DNA from: Whitmania pigra
Taxonomy: Eukaryota; Annelida; Clitellata; Hirudinida; Haemopidae
Assembly (NCBI GenBank): GCA_021613335.1
Contig: JAJTWR010000431.1
Span: forward strand, 2,294,001 to 2,358,000
Length of the DNA stretch: 64,000 nucleotides
Direction of reading: 5' to 3'
The notes under the pieces are model-generated. The model saw nothing but the letters and a program-made list of their open reading frames with translations, was not told the origin of the DNA and ran no database searches. Below are positions 9,834 through 19,439 of the stretch, piece after piece (the stretch's first letter is position 1; every line of letters begins with the position of its first letter). The position numbers and the translations under genes are program-made.

Positions 9834-11222
9834 ATGCGCGCAATGTCGCACCCCGTGACAGTACATGCAGTGACCGAAGCACGCCGGACGACCCCTGGCG
9901 GGTTTACGTGGCGTCCGCTGCGGCTTAGCCTGTCCGCTTTGGCGGTGGTGTACATGTGTTCCTGCGGAGGCGACCCTAACTTCTACGTCAGGAATGGCCT
10001 CTATTTGGATGGTCAGCGGATTGTGGAGCAGGGGGTCTCGTCGAGCTACACGACGCCGATAGTTTTGGAGTCTGGAACACACACGCTCTCCATCTTCGGT
10101 GACGCCGACTACACGGTCTCCGGGCGGATATCCGGCCCGGGAACCCTCATCATCACTGCCGGAGACGGCAACACTCTGGTGATGAAGGGCGAGCAAACGC
10201 ACGCGGGAAGCGAAGTCCAGTCTGGGACCGTCGATTACTTGGCGCTCGGGAAGGGCTACGGGCAAATCAAGCGCACCAACAGCGGCATCGTCCTTCGCAT
10301 GGCGGATCCGATGGAGATTACCCAGAAAAAACTCCTCGCTTGGTTCGATGCGACGGACCCGGCAACGGTTTTCTCGGATGTCGCGCGCAAAATCCCCCAG
10401 ACGAAGGCCGGTGGTACGGTGCGCGCCTGGGCGAACAAAGCGAAGCCTGTACACGCGAGCTTGCTCAGCGGTCAACTCGTCTTGGGTGCGGACGGTGCGT
10501 CCATCCAATTCGCCAACGCGAGCATGGCCGTCCCCAAGTTGGGCGTGGCCAATGAGGTGACCATCATCGCGCTCGTCAAGACGAAGAGCGTGAACGGTAC
10601 TTCTCCCGCAGTGTTCGCGACCAACACGGGAGAAACGCCCGCCGAAAACGCGCTGCGACTCGGTGGAGATCTTCCGGCGGTCGACGCGGGGACTCCTCCG
10701 ACGACGCCGCCCAGCATCGCACCTTCCATGGCGGTGTACCGCGGGACCGGCTGGCAAAAGACGTGGGGCGTCAGCATCAACACCGCGACCTTCACCTCCG
10801 GGCGTCTCCTCCTGTTGTCGGGTACCGTCACCCTCAACGGTCTGGGGGCTGAGATCAATGGCCGCCGGGCAGGGCCGATAACCTTCCCGATTCCGCAGAG
10901 CTGGTCAGACGAGGCGACTTCGGGCTACTACATCGGCCGAAATTCCAACGATACGAGTTACTGGAATGGGGACTACTACGAGCTCATCGTCGCGCCCGGA
11001 GCGCAGGACCTCGATGCCCTCACCGGCTATGCGGCTTGGCACTTGAAAGCGAACAGCTTGCTGCCCGACGCGCATCCCTACAAGACTGTCCCGGTCTATG
11101 TGCGCTGGGACAAAAATGGGACCGAGGTCGTCACTCCGAAGGTCAGCAGCCTCACGACGCAGCCGCAGATCGGCCGACTCTTGGCCTCTCCTCTGGACTG
11201 GGTCGGAGACGACGCCCCTTAG
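9834..11222 (+). CDS. Probable lipoprotein with concanavalin-like (LamG-type) domain
   Basis: A 462-residue exported protein. A hydrophobic segment LSLSALAVVYMCSCGG with a cysteine at its end suggests a lipoprotein signal, although the N-terminal region before it is long and the true start could be a downstream GTG near 9870. Residues about 90-130 (GPGTLIITAGDGNTLV, then SEVQSGTV) resemble an autotransporter-associated beta-strand repeat. Residues about 160-410 resemble a LamG/concanavalin jelly roll (LLAWFDATDPATVF, TIIALVKTKS, YYELIVAP, LTGYAAWHL). Such proteins bind polysaccharide or surface ligands; no ligand can be named. Confidence 0.7.
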   Translation: MRAMSHPVTVHAVTEARRTTPGGFTWRPLRLSLSALAVVYMCSCGGDPNFYVRNGLYLDGQRIVEQGVSSSYTTPIVLESGTHTLSIFGDADYTVSGRISGPGTLIITAGDGNTLVMKGEQTHAGSEVQSGTVDYLALGKGYGQIKRTNSGIVLRMADPMEITQKKLLAWFDATDPATVFSDVARKIPQTKAGGTVRAWANKAKPVHASLLSGQLVLGADGASIQFANASMAVPKLGVANEVTIIALVKTKSVNGTSPAVFATNTGETPAENALRLGGDLPAVDAGTPPTTPPSIAPSMAVYRGTGWQKTWGVSINTATFTSGRLLLLSGTVTLNGLGAEINGRRAGPITFPIPQSWSDEATSGYYIGRNSNDTSYWNGDYYELIVAPGAQDLDALTGYAAWHLKANSLLPDAHPYKTVPVYVRWDKNGTEVVTPKVSSLTTQPQIGRLLASPLDWVGDDAP

Positions 11223-11297
11223 GAGCGACAGCCAACAAGCGCATCTTCCGCTCGTGCTTTTTCCCACGGCGCTGGGATACAGAAGGTTACGAAGTCG

Positions 11298-11855
11298 ATG
11301 ATGAACTCCAGGGTGATGATGAAAACCTCCGCATATCTCCTGCTGCTCACTCTCGTGAGTATGTCGTGCATCGTTCCGGCACCTTCGACGGAGCAAAGTG
11401 TCACGGTGGCGAGCAACGAAGGGCGTCCGCGGACCGACCGGGTCGGCGCGAATTTTGGCGACAAGGTCGAGCTCGTGTCCGTGACGCTCGATCCCTCGAT
11501 GCTCTCGCCGACGACTCCGGTGCGGGTGACCTTGGTGTTCAAAGTGCTCGCGGCGATCGACAAGCAGTACCAGATATTTATCCACGTCGAAGACGGAGAC
11601 CGGCGAGCTGGGCGCATGACGCTCGATCACGATCCGAGTTCCAAACCCACCAAAGAGTGGAAAGTCGGCGAGACAGTCACCGACACGTTTGTGATCAAAC
11701 ATGACCCGGCGGGTCCGGCACGCGTGGCCTACATCTTGGGTGGTCTGTGGGACCCCATCGGCGGCGCCCGGCTCCCACTTGTCAACCGCAACCTCGTACG
11801 GAACGACGGCGCTGACCGGGTGTACTTCGCGGCGCTCCCGGTGAGCAGCCAGTAG
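11298..11855 (+). CDS. Hypothetical lipoprotein
   Basis: A 185-residue protein with signal sequence KTSAYLLLLTLVSMSC, a plausible though non-ideal lipobox with Cys near residue 24. The mature domain is rich in beta strands (VRVTLVFKVLAAIDKQYQIFIHVEDG, then ARVAYILGGLWDP), suggesting an immunoglobulin-like or sugar-binding fold. I recognise no family. Several ATG codons lie close together at the start. The TAG stop shares its last base with the GTG of ftsY, so the two genes are translationally linked. Confidence 0.65.
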   Translation: MMNSRVMMKTSAYLLLLTLVSMSCIVPAPSTEQSVTVASNEGRPRTDRVGANFGDKVELVSVTLDPSMLSPTTPVRVTLVFKVLAAIDKQYQIFIHVEDGDRRAGRMTLDHDPSSKPTKEWKVGETVTDTFVIKHDPAGPARVAYILGGLWDPIGGARLPLVNRNLVRNDGADRVYFAALPVSSQ

Positions 11856-13255
11856 TGGATCCGGCAATCCAAGCCGTACTCGATACGTTGCAGTCGCTCC
11901 CGCAAGAGTGGCTTTACGCCGGAGGCGCGGGTGCCGTCGCGGTGGTGGCGGGGCTCATCGTCGGCATTCGCGCTTGGCGGCGGCGAGCGACGAAGGCTTT
12001 GCCCAAGCGCGAAGCGGTCGTCCAGATCGAGAGCGTCACGACGTTCCTCCCGCCCGCAGCTCCGGCGCAACCGGTCGCCCCGGAGCGCCGTGAAGCCGCC
12101 GAACTCGAAGCGCGCCTCGCGGCGACCGCCGACGAGAGCACGCGCGCAAACCTCAAAGCCCAACTCGAAGAGGCGCGCAGCCGCGCCTACCAGGCCGAGA
12201 AAGCCGCCGCGGCCGCCGAGCGCGAGCGACGGCGCAAAGAGCGCGAAGAGGCCGAAGCCCTCGCCCAAGAGAAGGCGCGCGCGGAAGCTGCAGCGGCCGC
12301 AGCCCGAGCAGAGGCGGAGGCCGCCGAGGCGCGTGCACGGGTCGAGCGCGAAGCTGGTCAAGCACTCGCGCTTGGCCTCGCGAAGACTCGCAACGAAGGT
12401 TTTATCGCGAAGCTCCAGGGCCTTTTTGGTCGCCCCATCGACGACGCCGTCGTCGCGGAATTGGAAGAGGTGCTGCTCACCGCCGACATCGGCGTCCGCA
12501 CCGCCTCGCACTTGGTGTCCGTCGCCCGCTCCCACGCTGGGGGCAGCGAGAAAAAACTGCGCGAACTCCTCCGCAACGAGATGGAGTCGCTCGTCTCCTT
12601 GCCGGTTTCGGGCCCGAGCCTCACCGGCGGCGGCCCGCCGCACGTGGTGATGGTGGTGGGCGTCAACGGCACCGGGAAGACGACGACCGTCGGTAAACTC
12701 GCCGCGCGCGCACGCACTATTGATGGCAAACGCGTGCTCCTCGGCGCTGGCGACACCTTCCGGGCGGCGGCCTCGGATCAACTCGAAGTGTGGGGTGAGC
12801 GCGCGGGGGTGGAAGTGGTTTCCGGCGCGGCCAATGCGGACAGCGCGTCGGTCCTCTTCGAGACCGTGAAGAAGGGCGTCGCCGAGGGCTACGACCTCGT
12901 CCTCGCGGACACCGCCGGGCGCCTCCACAACAAAGTACATTTAATGGATGAGTTGACGAAGGTGCGTCGGGTCATCGGCAAAGCGCTCCCCGGAGCGCCG
13001 CATGAAGTGCTCCTCGTCCTCGATGCAGCGACCGGCCAGAACGCGCTCACCCAAGCGAAGCAATTTCTCGACGCGACCGGGGTGACTGGCATCGTCCTCA
13101 CCAAGCTCGACGGCACCGCCCGCGGGGGAGTGGTGTTCGGTATCTGCCATGAATTGAAAGTCCCGGTGCGTTGGGTGGGCGTCGGAGAACGGGTGGAAGA
13201 TGTGCGGCCTTTCGATGCCAAAGCTCTTGTCGATGCGCTGTTCGCGGAGTCGTAG
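11855..13255 (+). CDS. ftsY: Signal recognition particle receptor FtsY
   Basis: The SRP receptor GTPase targets ribosome-nascent chains to the Sec translocon at the inner membrane. A 466-residue protein. Unlike E. coli FtsY it begins with a transmembrane helix (about residues 21-42, AGGAGAVAVVAGLIVGIRAW). An Ala/Glu/Arg-rich charged coil follows (about 70-170). The NG domain comes last: GVNGTGKTTTVGKLA (P loop), DTFRAAASDQLEVW, DTAGRLHNK and TKLDGTARGG. The GTG start overlaps the stop of the lipoprotein gene by one base. The next gene starts immediately after the stop codon. Confidence 0.96.
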   Translation: MDPAIQAVLDTLQSLPQEWLYAGGAGAVAVVAGLIVGIRAWRRRATKALPKREAVVQIESVTTFLPPAAPAQPVAPERREAAELEARLAATADESTRANLKAQLEEARSRAYQAEKAAAAAERERRRKEREEAEALAQEKARAEAAAAAARAEAEAAEARARVEREAGQALALGLAKTRNEGFIAKLQGLFGRPIDDAVVAELEEVLLTADIGVRTASHLVSVARSHAGGSEKKLRELLRNEMESLVSLPVSGPSLTGGGPPHVVMVVGVNGTGKTTTVGKLAARARTIDGKRVLLGAGDTFRAAASDQLEVWGERAGVEVVSGAANADSASVLFETVKKGVAEGYDLVLADTAGRLHNKVHLMDELTKVRRVIGKALPGAPHEVLLVLDAATGQNALTQAKQFLDATGVTGIVLTKLDGTARGGVVFGICHELKVPVRWVGVGERVEDVRPFDAKALVDALFAES

Positions 13256-14584
13256 ATGACTGCCCCTGGCCTCGGTCGTTGGCAGGGCCTCGGGCTTGTC
13301 ATCGCGAACATGGTCGGCGCCGGAGTGTTCATCTCCTCCGGTTTCATGGCCCAGCGCCAGACCCCAGCGGCCATCCTCCTCGCGTGGGTGCTGGGCCTCG
13401 CGCTCGCGGTGTGCGGGGCCTCCGCCTATGGGGAACTCGCTCGCCTGGTGCCCGGCTCCGGCGGCGAATACCGCTACTTGTCGGTGCTCATGCATCCCGC
13501 CGCCGGGAACCTCGCCGGGTGGACATCGCTCCTCGTGGGTTTCTCCGCGCCGATAGCGCTCGACGCCATCGCCGCTGGCGCCTTCCTGCGGGCTATCATC
13601 CCCGGCTTGTCTCCAAGGCTCGTGGGGGCAGTCCTCATCATCGGCCTCACCATGCTCCATGCGCGGGGCTGGAAGAGCTCGCTGCGCTCCCAGGGCCTCC
13701 TCGTGGCAATGAAGATTGTCGCGGTCTTTGGGTTCGTCGCGGTGTCGTTCATCTTCGGGAGCACTTCCTGGCCCCAGTGGGTACCGCCGAATCCGGCGAG
13801 CGCTCCCGCCTGGGAGTTCGCCGCGAGCCTCGGCTACATCGCCTTTGCCTTCTCCGGCTGGAACGCGGCGGTGTACGTGGCCGCCGAGTTCAAAAATCCC
13901 GAGCGCTCTGTCGCCTGGGCGATGACCCGCGGTTGCCTCTTTGTCGGCGCTGCCTACTTGGTGCTCAACTACCTCTTCCTCGCCAACCTCACGCCTGCCG
14001 AGGGCTCCGTCGTGTTCCACTACGACGACTTCTCCAAGCTCCAAGGGCAGATGTCGGCGGTGACGCTCGGGCACGCGGTGGTGGTGCGGCTCCTCGGCGA
14101 GCGCTTCGGGGTACTCATGAGCGCGGTGATGGTGGTGCTCTTCGCGTCGGCGATGAGCGCGATGCTGCTCGTGGGTTCCCGCGTCTACGCGGCCATGGCT
14201 TCTCGCGGTGACTTGCCGGCGCGCTTCGGCTCCTCGCGAGGAGGCGTGCCGCAACTCGCGCTGATGCTGCAAGGTGCGCTTGCGCTGTTCCTCCTCACCC
14301 TCCAAGATGCACGGGCGATGCTCGCCAACATCGGCGCGGTTGTCTTCTTCTTCACGGCGCTCACCGCTGGGAGCCTTTTCTTTGTGCTCTACCGGTCGCG
14401 CAAGAGCGGGCAAGCGCCGCCGCGCACCTGGCCGCTCCTTGCTGCGGGAATAACTGTCATCGCCTCGCTCTTCACGCTCGGAGCCACGTTCCGCGCCTCA
14501 CCGACGCTCGTCCTCTGGGTCGTGCTGGTCATCGGCATTTCCTTCGTCGCTCGCAAATTCGCGCAGCGGGAGGCGGCCCGATGA
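13256..14584 (+). CDS. APC-family amino acid permease
   Basis: A 442-residue inner-membrane protein with about 12 hydrophobic helices. The first helix carries the APC motif LVIANMVGAGVFISSGFMA (unwound GAGVF substrate-binding segment), and helix 3 follows the pattern YGELARLVPGSGGEYRYL. It is a secondary transporter of an amino acid or related amine; the substrate cannot be read from sequence. The ATG is directly adjacent to the ftsY stop, and its stop overlaps the kdsB start by four bases (ATGA), so this is a tight operon. Confidence 0.9.
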   Translation: MTAPGLGRWQGLGLVIANMVGAGVFISSGFMAQRQTPAAILLAWVLGLALAVCGASAYGELARLVPGSGGEYRYLSVLMHPAAGNLAGWTSLLVGFSAPIALDAIAAGAFLRAIIPGLSPRLVGAVLIIGLTMLHARGWKSSLRSQGLLVAMKIVAVFGFVAVSFIFGSTSWPQWVPPNPASAPAWEFAASLGYIAFAFSGWNAAVYVAAEFKNPERSVAWAMTRGCLFVGAAYLVLNYLFLANLTPAEGSVVFHYDDFSKLQGQMSAVTLGHAVVVRLLGERFGVLMSAVMVVLFASAMSAMLLVGSRVYAAMASRGDLPARFGSSRGGVPQLALMLQGALALFLLTLQDARAMLANIGAVVFFFTALTAGSLFFVLYRSRKSGQAPPRTWPLLAAGITVIASLFTLGATFRASPTLVLWVVLVIGISFVARKFAQREAAR

Positions 14585-15303
14585 AGGTGGCGGTCATTCC
14601 CGCGCGCTGGGGCTCTATCCGTTTCCCCGGCAAACCGCTGGCGCGCATCGCAGGGCTGCCCATGGTGCAGCAGGTGCGCTGTCGGTGCCTGGAAGCCGAC
14701 TGCTTCGACCGGATTGTCGTTGCGACCGACGACGATCGCATAGCCCAGGTCGTCGAAGACTACGGCGGCGAAGTGGTGATGACCGATCCACTTTTGCCGT
14801 CGGGGACTGACCGGGTCGCCGCGGTGGCGCGGGCGTTGCCGACCGATGCGATTCTGGTGAACGTCCAGGGCGATGAACCGGCGCTCGCGCCGCAGGCCCT
14901 GCGCACGCTCGTGGCGGGCTTCGACTCCTTCGAGGTCGAATACGCGACGCTCGTCCGGCCGCTCCTCCCAAGCGAAGTCGACAACCCGAACGTGGTGAAG
15001 GTGGTCCGCGATGCGCGGGGGCGAGCGATGTATTTCTCCCGCTGCGCTATCCCCTACGCCTCGGAAGCGCCGGTGCCGCGCTGGGCGCACCTCGGCCTCT
15101 ACGGTTACCGCAGCGCTACCTTGTCGCGGGTCGCGGCGACGCTGCCGACGCCCCTCGAAACGACCGAGCGGCTGGAGCAGCTCCGGGCGCTGGAGCTGGG
15201 AATCCCCATCCACTGCTTCGTCACTGCCCACGGGAGCCGGGGGGTGGACCTGCCGGAAGACGTGGCCCAGGCCGAGGCGGCGATTGCCGCCCTCGCTCGG
15301 TGA
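14581..15303 (+). CDS. kdsB: CMP-KDO synthetase (3-deoxy-manno-octulosonate cytidylyltransferase)
   Basis: Activates KDO with CTP for lipopolysaccharide core synthesis, so the organism makes KDO-containing LPS. It has 240 residues, the normal length. Motifs: the N-terminal nucleotide-binding loop IPARWGSIRFPGKPL, VVATDDDRI, VVMTDPLLPSGTDRV and VNVQGDEPAL. The ATG overlaps the permease stop. The CTP substrate would come from PyrG, encoded elsewhere in this window. Confidence 0.96.
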   Translation: MKVAVIPARWGSIRFPGKPLARIAGLPMVQQVRCRCLEADCFDRIVVATDDDRIAQVVEDYGGEVVMTDPLLPSGTDRVAAVARALPTDAILVNVQGDEPALAPQALRTLVAGFDSFEVEYATLVRPLLPSEVDNPNVVKVVRDARGRAMYFSRCAIPYASEAPVPRWAHLGLYGYRSATLSRVAATLPTPLETTERLEQLRALELGIPIHCFVTAHGSRGVDLPEDVAQAEAAIAALAR

Positions 15304-15339
15304 TGGGATGGCCGCACGAGGCATGCTAGCAGGTGGGCC

Positions 15340-15999
15340 ATGACCGCTCCTTCACTCACCCAGGCACTCGGGCTCTTCTTTCAGGCACACCCTTGGCACG
15401 GTATCTCCCCCGGGCCAGATGCTCCCGGACTGTGCGTCGCCTACATCGAAATGGTCCCGACCGACGCGGTGAAATACGAAGTGGATAAGCCCTCGGGCAT
15501 TTTGAAGCTCGACCGACCCCAGCGCTACTCCAGCCAGCCGCCCTGTCTCTACGGTTTCATTCCGCGCTCCTACTGCGATCGCTTGGTGGGCGCGCGCTGT
15601 TCCGAGCGGGTCGGGCGCAGCGGCATCATCGGCGATGGCGACCCTATCGACGTGTGCGTGCTCACCGAAAAGCCGATTCAGCACGGGGCGGTGCTCGTGG
15701 AGGCGAAGCCGATAGGCGGATTTCGGATGATCGACGGCAACCAAGCCGACGACAAGATCATCGCGGTGTTGAAGGGCGACTCGGTGTACGGCGACTGGAA
15801 CGACATCGCGGATGTTCCGTCGATGTTGATAGACCGGCTGAAGCACTACTTCCTCACCTACAAGGCGATGCCCGACACGCCGCAGCCGCCCGTCGAAATC
15901 GCCGAGCTGTTCGATCGCAAAGAGGCGCTGGAGACTATCCGCCTCTCTTTTGAAGACTATCGGCTCAAGTACGGCCAGTTGACCGAGCTCTTCGCCTAG
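15340..15999 (+). CDS. ppa: Inorganic pyrophosphatase, family I
   Basis: Hydrolyses pyrophosphate to phosphate, pulling biosynthetic reactions forward. The family signature DGDPIDVCVL, with metal-binding aspartates, is present at about residues 103-112, and the upstream EVDKPSGILKLDRPQRYSSQPP matches the substrate-binding region. The C-terminal SFEDYRLKY is conserved. At 219 residues it is longer than the roughly 175-residue E. coli enzyme, with an N-terminal extension of about 30 residues. It follows kdsB by 36 bases. Confidence 0.93.
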   Translation: MTAPSLTQALGLFFQAHPWHGISPGPDAPGLCVAYIEMVPTDAVKYEVDKPSGILKLDRPQRYSSQPPCLYGFIPRSYCDRLVGARCSERVGRSGIIGDGDPIDVCVLTEKPIQHGAVLVEAKPIGGFRMIDGNQADDKIIAVLKGDSVYGDWNDIADVPSMLIDRLKHYFLTYKAMPDTPQPPVEIAELFDRKEALETIRLSFEDYRLKYGQLTELFA

Positions 16000-16068
16000 G
16001 CGGGGCTGTTCGCGGAGCCGTTTGCGGGTGCGAGGGTTTACGAAGTCTCACCGGCGAGGGAGTAGGGC

Positions 16069-16827
16069 ATGAAGCAGGATTCGTGGAATCGCTCCTTGTA
16101 CGTCGCCTATCCCCGCGAGCGGCGGCGGCCCTTCTTGGACCTATTGTTACTCGTGCGATCGACGGTGCGCCCGCGGGTGCTCGACCTCGGCTGCGGCACT
16201 GGTGAACTCACGCTCCTCGCCCACGAGACGCTCAATGCTGCGGAGACTATCGGCCTTGAGCGCTCGGAGGAGATGCTCGGCACGCCGCCCTCGTGGCCAG
16301 GGTTACGCTTTGTCGTGGGCGCCATCCCCGAGGCGATTCCCGACCTCCCGTTCGATGTCATCCTGAGCAACGCTGCGCTGCAGTGGGTGCCCGACCATCC
16401 GGCGCTCTTTGCCCGCTTTTCGGGCGCGCTTCGGCCAACGGGGCAGCTCGCGGTGCAAGTGCCCTGGAACGCCGGGACGCCCTATGAGGACTGTGCCCTC
16501 CAGGTCGCCGATGAGTTCCGTGGCGAACTTGCGGGCTACGTGCGCCGCTCGCCGGTCCTCTCCCCGGAGGCGTATGTGGCCTTGCTCGCAAAGCTCGGCT
16601 TCCGCGAGCAGCGCGTCGGCACCTGGAATTACGCCCAGCGCCACCAAAGCGTCGAAGACTTGGTGCGCTTCGCCGAGGGCGGGCTCCTCTCCGGCTACCG
16701 AGGGCGCTTGTCGAGCGACGACTTCGCGCGCTTTCGCACCCGCTACACCGCGCTCCTGCGCGAAGCCTTTGGCGATGGCGAAGTGCTGTTCCCTTTTCGG
16801 CGGCTGTTCCTCTGGGCGCAGCGCTAA
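16069..16827 (+). CDS. SAM-dependent methyltransferase (trans-aconitate methyltransferase-like)
   Basis: A 252-residue class I methyltransferase. The SAM-binding motif I is VLDLGCGTGELTLL, then IGLERSEEML and a motif IV-like region FDVILSNAALQWVPDH. The NAALQW pattern and length resemble trans-aconitate 2-methyltransferase (Tam), but the acceptor cannot be confirmed. A GAGGGAG-like ribosome site precedes the ATG. It converges with the penicillin-binding protein gene, eight bases away. Confidence 0.8.
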   Translation: MKQDSWNRSLYVAYPRERRRPFLDLLLLVRSTVRPRVLDLGCGTGELTLLAHETLNAAETIGLERSEEMLGTPPSWPGLRFVVGAIPEAIPDLPFDVILSNAALQWVPDHPALFARFSGALRPTGQLAVQVPWNAGTPYEDCALQVADEFRGELAGYVRRSPVLSPEAYVALLAKLGFREQRVGTWNYAQRHQSVEDLVRFAEGGLLSGYRGRLSSDDFARFRTRYTALLREAFGDGEVLFPFRRLFLWAQR

Positions 16828-16835
16828 AGGGCGCG

Positions 16836-19301
16836 CTACCGCGGCTCTTCGTGCAGGAGGAAGTCGTTCGGGTCCACGTTGGTCGTCGCTTCGGTGGGTG
16901 CGGTGCCGTCGATGAAGTATTCGTTCGTGCCGGGCATGGACTGACCGGCGAGCTGGCCCGTCGCCGGGTCTATCCGCACTTCCACGACGCCCTCCGGTAT
17001 CGGAAAATCGCCGCCGACGCCGGGCTTGGAGATGGCCGTCATGTAGTTGAGCCACACCGGGAGCGCCGCTTTCGCGCCAGTCTCTCCCGGGCCGAGGGGC
17101 TCGTGACCGTCGTAGCCGACCCAGGACACCGCGACATCTGTCGTCGTGTATCCGGCGAACCAGGCGTCGCGATACTCTTGGGTGGTGCCGGTTTTCCCGG
17201 CCGCCGGGCGACCGAGGCTGCGCACCTGCATGGCGGTGCCCTCTTCGACGACGCCCTTCAGAAGCGAGGTGACGACGTAGGCGAGCGGCGCCGAAATCGC
17301 TTCGGTGGGACTCGGTAGATGCTCTTCGAGCACCGCCCCCTGCGGGTCGAGCACCCGCGATATCAGGATGGGCTCGGAGAACATGCCTTGGCTTGCGAAG
17401 GTCGCATAGGCATTCGCAAGTTCGATGACCCGCACTTCGCCAGTGCCGAGGGCGAGCGTCAAGTTGCTCGGCAGGTCGCTCGTGATGCCAAGGCGGCGCG
17501 CCATGTCGATGACCGCCGGAGGACCGATGGCGTCGATGAGGCGCACCGACACCGTGTTCTTCGAGCGGGCGAGCGCGTTGCGCAGGCGCATGGGCCCATC
17601 GAATTGGTCGCTCTCGTAGTTGCGCGGCTTCCAGGTGACGCCGGTGCTGGAGTCGCGGATAGCTTCCGGCGCGTCGTTCACCACCGAAGCGGCGGTGAAC
17701 TTCTTGGTCTCAAGCGCCGCCGCGTAGAGTATCGGCTTGAACGCGCTGCCCGGTTGGCGAAGCGCCTGCGTTGCCCGGTTGAAGGGGCTCTTCGCGAAGT
17801 CGTAGCCGCCGACCATCGCTGTCACTCCCCGGTCATTCGGGTCGATGGAGACGAGCGCTCCCTGTACCGCAGGCTCCTGGGTGAGGGTCGCCGGGAGTGG
17901 CACTGTACTGGTGGGAAGCGCAGTGCTGGTGGGAAGCGCGGTGTTCTTGGGAAGCTCGGCTCCCAAGCGAAGCCGCACGACGTCGCCAGCGACGAGGGTT
18001 TTGGACCCGGTCGTGCGGGCAGCCCAGCGCAGTTTGCTGAAGTCGACCGTGGCGGTCGTAGAGAGCAAGTCCACAGTGGCGGTGCTGCGGCGGCTATCGA
18101 CCTTGGTGATGATGCCGGCGACCTCCAAACCCGCCGCGAGCGGCTTCACCGCAAGCTTTTCGACGAGGTGCTGTTCGGCGCTCTTTGCTTCTTCGACGAC
18201 TTCGGCCTCTTCGGGCTTCGCCTCGCTGTCGACGAGGGCCGTGAGATCGCCCACCACATGTTCCTCGCCACGGCGCCGGCCGGCGGCCTCCAGCCGCTCC
18301 ACGAGCAACGGCCGCAGAGTCTCGTAGCGGGGGAGGTCGACGTGGCCGATGGGGCCCCGGTAGCCGAGGCGCTGGTCGAGTTCTTCGAGGCCAGCGCGGA
18401 GCGCCGCTTCGGCGGCCTCTTGGCGGGCGGCGTCCATCATGGTGTAGACCCGCAGACCTCCTTCGAGGACGCGGGTGTTGCCGTAGGTTTCCACGAGGCG
18501 GCGGCGCACCTCTTCCGCGTAGTAGCCGCCGAGGAAGGGCTTGGGGCGAGGTCCGAGCACGAGCGGTCGCTCCTTCGCGAACGCCGCTGCTTCTTCGGTC
18601 GCGTAGCCGTTGCGGACCATCTGCGTGAGCACGTAGTCCTTGCGCATCTTGGTGCGGGCCGCGTTGGAGAGCGGGTTGTCGCGCGGCCGCTGCACGGTGC
18701 CCGCGAGCGCCGCCGCTTCGCCGAGGGTGAGCTTCACCGCCGGTTTGCCGAAGTAGTACTGGGAGGCCTCTTCGATGCCGTAGCGCCCCAGTCCGAAATC
18801 CACGTAGTTCAAATAGAGGTCGAGGATTTCATCTTTGGTGAGCGTCTTCTCCATGCGCGGCGTCAGGATGATTTCCCGGATTTTCCGGGACAGGCTGCGC
18901 TCGGTGGTGAGGAGGAGGTTGCGGCAGAGCTGCTGAGAAATCGTCGACGCGCCCGCGAGCCGCGCGCCCGGGCGCAGCGCCCGCAGCGCCGCGCGGAACA
19001 TCGCTACATAATCGACGCCATGGTGTCGGTAGAACTCCGAGTCTTCGGCGGCGATGAAGGCGTTGCGCACGTAGGCCGGAAGGTTCGCCGTCGAAACCCA
19101 GGTGCTGCGCCGGACAAAAAACTCTCCGCAGACGCTGCCGTCGCGGCAGTAGACCTTCGTCGTTTGCGGCGGCCGCCAGCGCTTCAACTCGTCGGGGCTC
19201 GGAAGTCCTTGGGAGAAGTACCAGTAGGAGGCGACCACAACTCCGGCGCCGAGAACGGCGAGGAGCAACGAGTACAAGAACAGCTTCTTCAAAAAGCGCA
19301 T
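16836..19301 (-). CDS. mrcA: Class A penicillin-binding protein (PBP1A-like)
   Basis: Bifunctional glycosyltransferase/transpeptidase that polymerises and crosslinks peptidoglycan; single inner-membrane anchor (residues 5-28). The GT51 domain shows EDSEFYRHHG (catalytic Glu near residue 86), GASTISQQLCRN and KDEILDLYLNYVDFG. The transpeptidase domain shows the active-site SxxK in GSAFKP (near 520), SKN, and KTGTT near 700. An insert between the domains (about 375-490) includes an OB-like segment and a short 6-residue tandem repeat. The start is placed at the ATG before RFLKKLFLY; an upstream start would add residues without a conserved match. Confidence 0.95.
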   Translation of the reverse strand: MRFLKKLFLYSLLLAVLGAGVVVASYWYFSQGLPSPDELKRWRPPQTTKVYCRDGSVCGEFFVRRSTWVSTANLPAYVRNAFIAAEDSEFYRHHGVDYVAMFRAALRALRPGARLAGASTISQQLCRNLLLTTERSLSRKIREIILTPRMEKTLTKDEILDLYLNYVDFGLGRYGIEEASQYYFGKPAVKLTLGEAAALAGTVQRPRDNPLSNAARTKMRKDYVLTQMVRNGYATEEAAAFAKERPLVLGPRPKPFLGGYYAEEVRRRLVETYGNTRVLEGGLRVYTMMDAARQEAAEAALRAGLEELDQRLGYRGPIGHVDLPRYETLRPLLVERLEAAGRRRGEEHVVGDLTALVDSEAKPEEAEVVEEAKSAEQHLVEKLAVKPLAAGLEVAGIITKVDSRRSTATVDLLSTTATVDFSKLRWAARTTGSKTLVAGDVVRLRLGAELPKNTALPTSTALPTSTVPLPATLTQEPAVQGALVSIDPNDRGVTAMVGGYDFAKSPFNRATQALRQPGSAFKPILYAAALETKKFTAASVVNDAPEAIRDSSTGVTWKPRNYESDQFDGPMRLRNALARSKNTVSVRLIDAIGPPAVIDMARRLGITSDLPSNLTLALGTGEVRVIELANAYATFASQGMFSEPILISRVLDPQGAVLEEHLPSPTEAISAPLAYVVTSLLKGVVEEGTAMQVRSLGRPAAGKTGTTQEYRDAWFAGYTTTDVAVSWVGYDGHEPLGPGETGAKAALPVWLNYMTAISKPGVGGDFPIPEGVVEVRIDPATGQLAGQSMPGTNEYFIDGTAPTEATTNVDPNDFLLHEEPR
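17905..17958 (-). repeat. Three 18-bp tandem repeats inside the PBP1A gene
   Basis: Units at 17905-17922, 17923-17940 and 17941-17958 share the core TGGGAAGC. They encode the PTSTAL-type hexapeptides, with a third diverged copy reading PKNTAL. The unit length is a multiple of three, so copy changes would keep the reading frame. Confidence 0.75.
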
Positions 19302-19402
19302 AGGTGCATCGGGCGAAACGCGCTGGCTTGCGCAAAGGGAAACCACCACAGCTCAAGCCGTGGAAACGAGCGAATTCTTAGATGACTCGTGCTTTGCGGG
19401 CA

Positions 19403-19418
19403 AGGCGCGACCGCGCCT
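19403..19418. other. Strong GC stem-loop between the GAF and PBP1A genes
   Basis: AGGCGCGACCGCGCCT folds into a 7-bp stem with a 2-base loop just downstream of the GAF gene stop. No T tract follows on the minus strand, so it is not a canonical intrinsic terminator. It may be a pause or processing site. Confidence 0.3.
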
Positions 19419-19439
19419 GCAAAAATCTACACAGGTGCG

